Part shown: positions 63,653 through 64,000 of the stretch, piece by piece
How the letters are laid out: every line of letters begins with the position of its first letter
Numbering within the stretch: position 1 is the first letter of the stretch
From: Epithemia pelagica
Taxonomy: Eukaryota; Bacillariophyta; Bacillariophyceae; Surirellales; Surirellaceae
Assembly (NCBI GenBank): GCA_946965045.2
Contig: OX337230.1
Coordinates: forward strand, 1,240,001 to 1,304,000
Direction: 5' to 3'
Length of the DNA: 64,000 nt
The notes under the pieces: model-generated
The model's input: only the letters and a program-made list of their open reading frames with translations
What the model was told of the DNA's origin: nothing
Databases searched by the model: none
Program-made: the position numbers and the translations under genes

Positions 63653-64000
63653 CTATGCTTTCTTCTTCTTTTTCTTCTTTTCTTCCTTCTTTGCTTTCTT
63701 TGGAGGCGACTCTTCTTCTGGTGGGGAAGCATCTTCTGACTTGCGTTTTGCTTTCTTTTCCTTCTTCTCTTTCTTGCCTTTTTTCTTCTTTTCCTTCTTC
63801 CCATCGTCATCAACATCCTCCATTTCAACGTCGTCGTCGTCCTTTTGTTTGGATGCAGCAGGCTTCTTGTCTTCATCCTCGTCGTCATCTTTCCCGGCTT
63901 TCAATTGTCGACTGATCTCTTCCATCACATCAATGTTTCTTCGAGGTGAAGCCCCGGTTTCATAAAACTTTAATCGTTCTTCGACTTGGTCACGCAACTT
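63653..64000 (-). CDS. NOP56: NOP56, C-terminal end (runs off right edge)
   Basis: The minus frame is open at base 64000 and reads KLRDQVEERLKFYETGASPR followed by RNIDVMEEI, the diagnostic end of the NOP domain of NOP56 (box C/D snoRNP core). A Lys/Asp/Glu-rich tail (KKEKKKKGKKEKKEKKAK) to the TAG at 63655-63653 is typical of NOP56/NOP58. The start and catalytic-core contacts lie outside the window. The paired KR/KE tail would act in the nucleolus. Confidence 0.85.
   Translation of the reverse strand, partial: KLRDQVEERLKFYETGASPRRNIDVMEEISRQLKAGKDDDEDEDKKPAASKQKDDDDVEMEDVDDDGKKEKKKKGKKEKKEKKAKRKSEDASPPEEESPPKKAKKEEKKKKKKKA

Noticed and set aside
1-64000. CRISPR arrays, operons, bacterial-type promoters
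   Set aside because: The window is eukaryotic nuclear DNA with spliced genes; no regularly spaced repeats were seen.

Overview
This is nuclear DNA of a eukaryotic alga, most likely a raphid pennate diatom. Genes are split by short GT-AG introns (about 50-300 nt). One protein carries a signal peptide plus a twin-arginine thylakoid-lumen signal, and another has a diatom-like plastid presequence. Several membrane proteins have the Pro/Thr-rich stalks common in diatoms, and the housekeeping set (CapZ beta, RFC1, a USP, NOP56) is eukaryotic. I cannot name the species from sequence alone.

Layout. 1-2.6 kb: a PT-rich single-pass membrane protein running off the left edge, then CapZ beta. 3.0-15.1 kb: an accessory zone with a small two-exon gene, broken genes (photolyase/cryptochrome-like, renalase-like, two unknown families, a kinase-like remnant), one intact SAM-like plus nuclease-like ORF, two damaged copies of a small mitochondrial-type coiled-coil family, and a pair of dispersed repeats. 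15.6-24.7 kb: two tandem, same-strand, membrane-anchored beta-propeller proteins, the second with a duplicated propeller. 24.9-27.6 kb: a type II membrane protein and a thylakoid-lumen protein.

28.1-38.1 kb: a three-unit tandem array with a 3,344-bp period. Each unit pairs a coiled-coil/TM gene (+) with a convergent Rgp1-like gene (-). Units 1 and 2 share one frameshift in the Rgp1-like gene and only unit 3 is intact. Both sides of the array carry copies of the first exon of the gene at 38.45 kb.

38.4-54.9 kb: mostly ordinary genes: a two-exon unknown gene, a METTL21-type methyltransferase, a macro-domain protein, a low-complexity protein, RFC1, a ubiquitin protease and a plastid FAD oxidoreductase. 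54.9-58 kb: gene-poor, holding a complete internally deleted hAT transposon with 16-bp terminal inverted repeats and an 8-bp target-site duplication. 58-64 kb: a PSP1-domain protein, an alpha/beta hydrolase, a histidine-phosphatase-like protein and the C terminus of NOP56.

The strongest unusual signal is the small coiled-coil/TM family. Five copies lie in the window, and all three diverged copies carry an inverted (snap-back) duplication of their own sequence, while the two recent copies sit inside the tandem array. No known defence, CRISPR or metabolic cluster is present.
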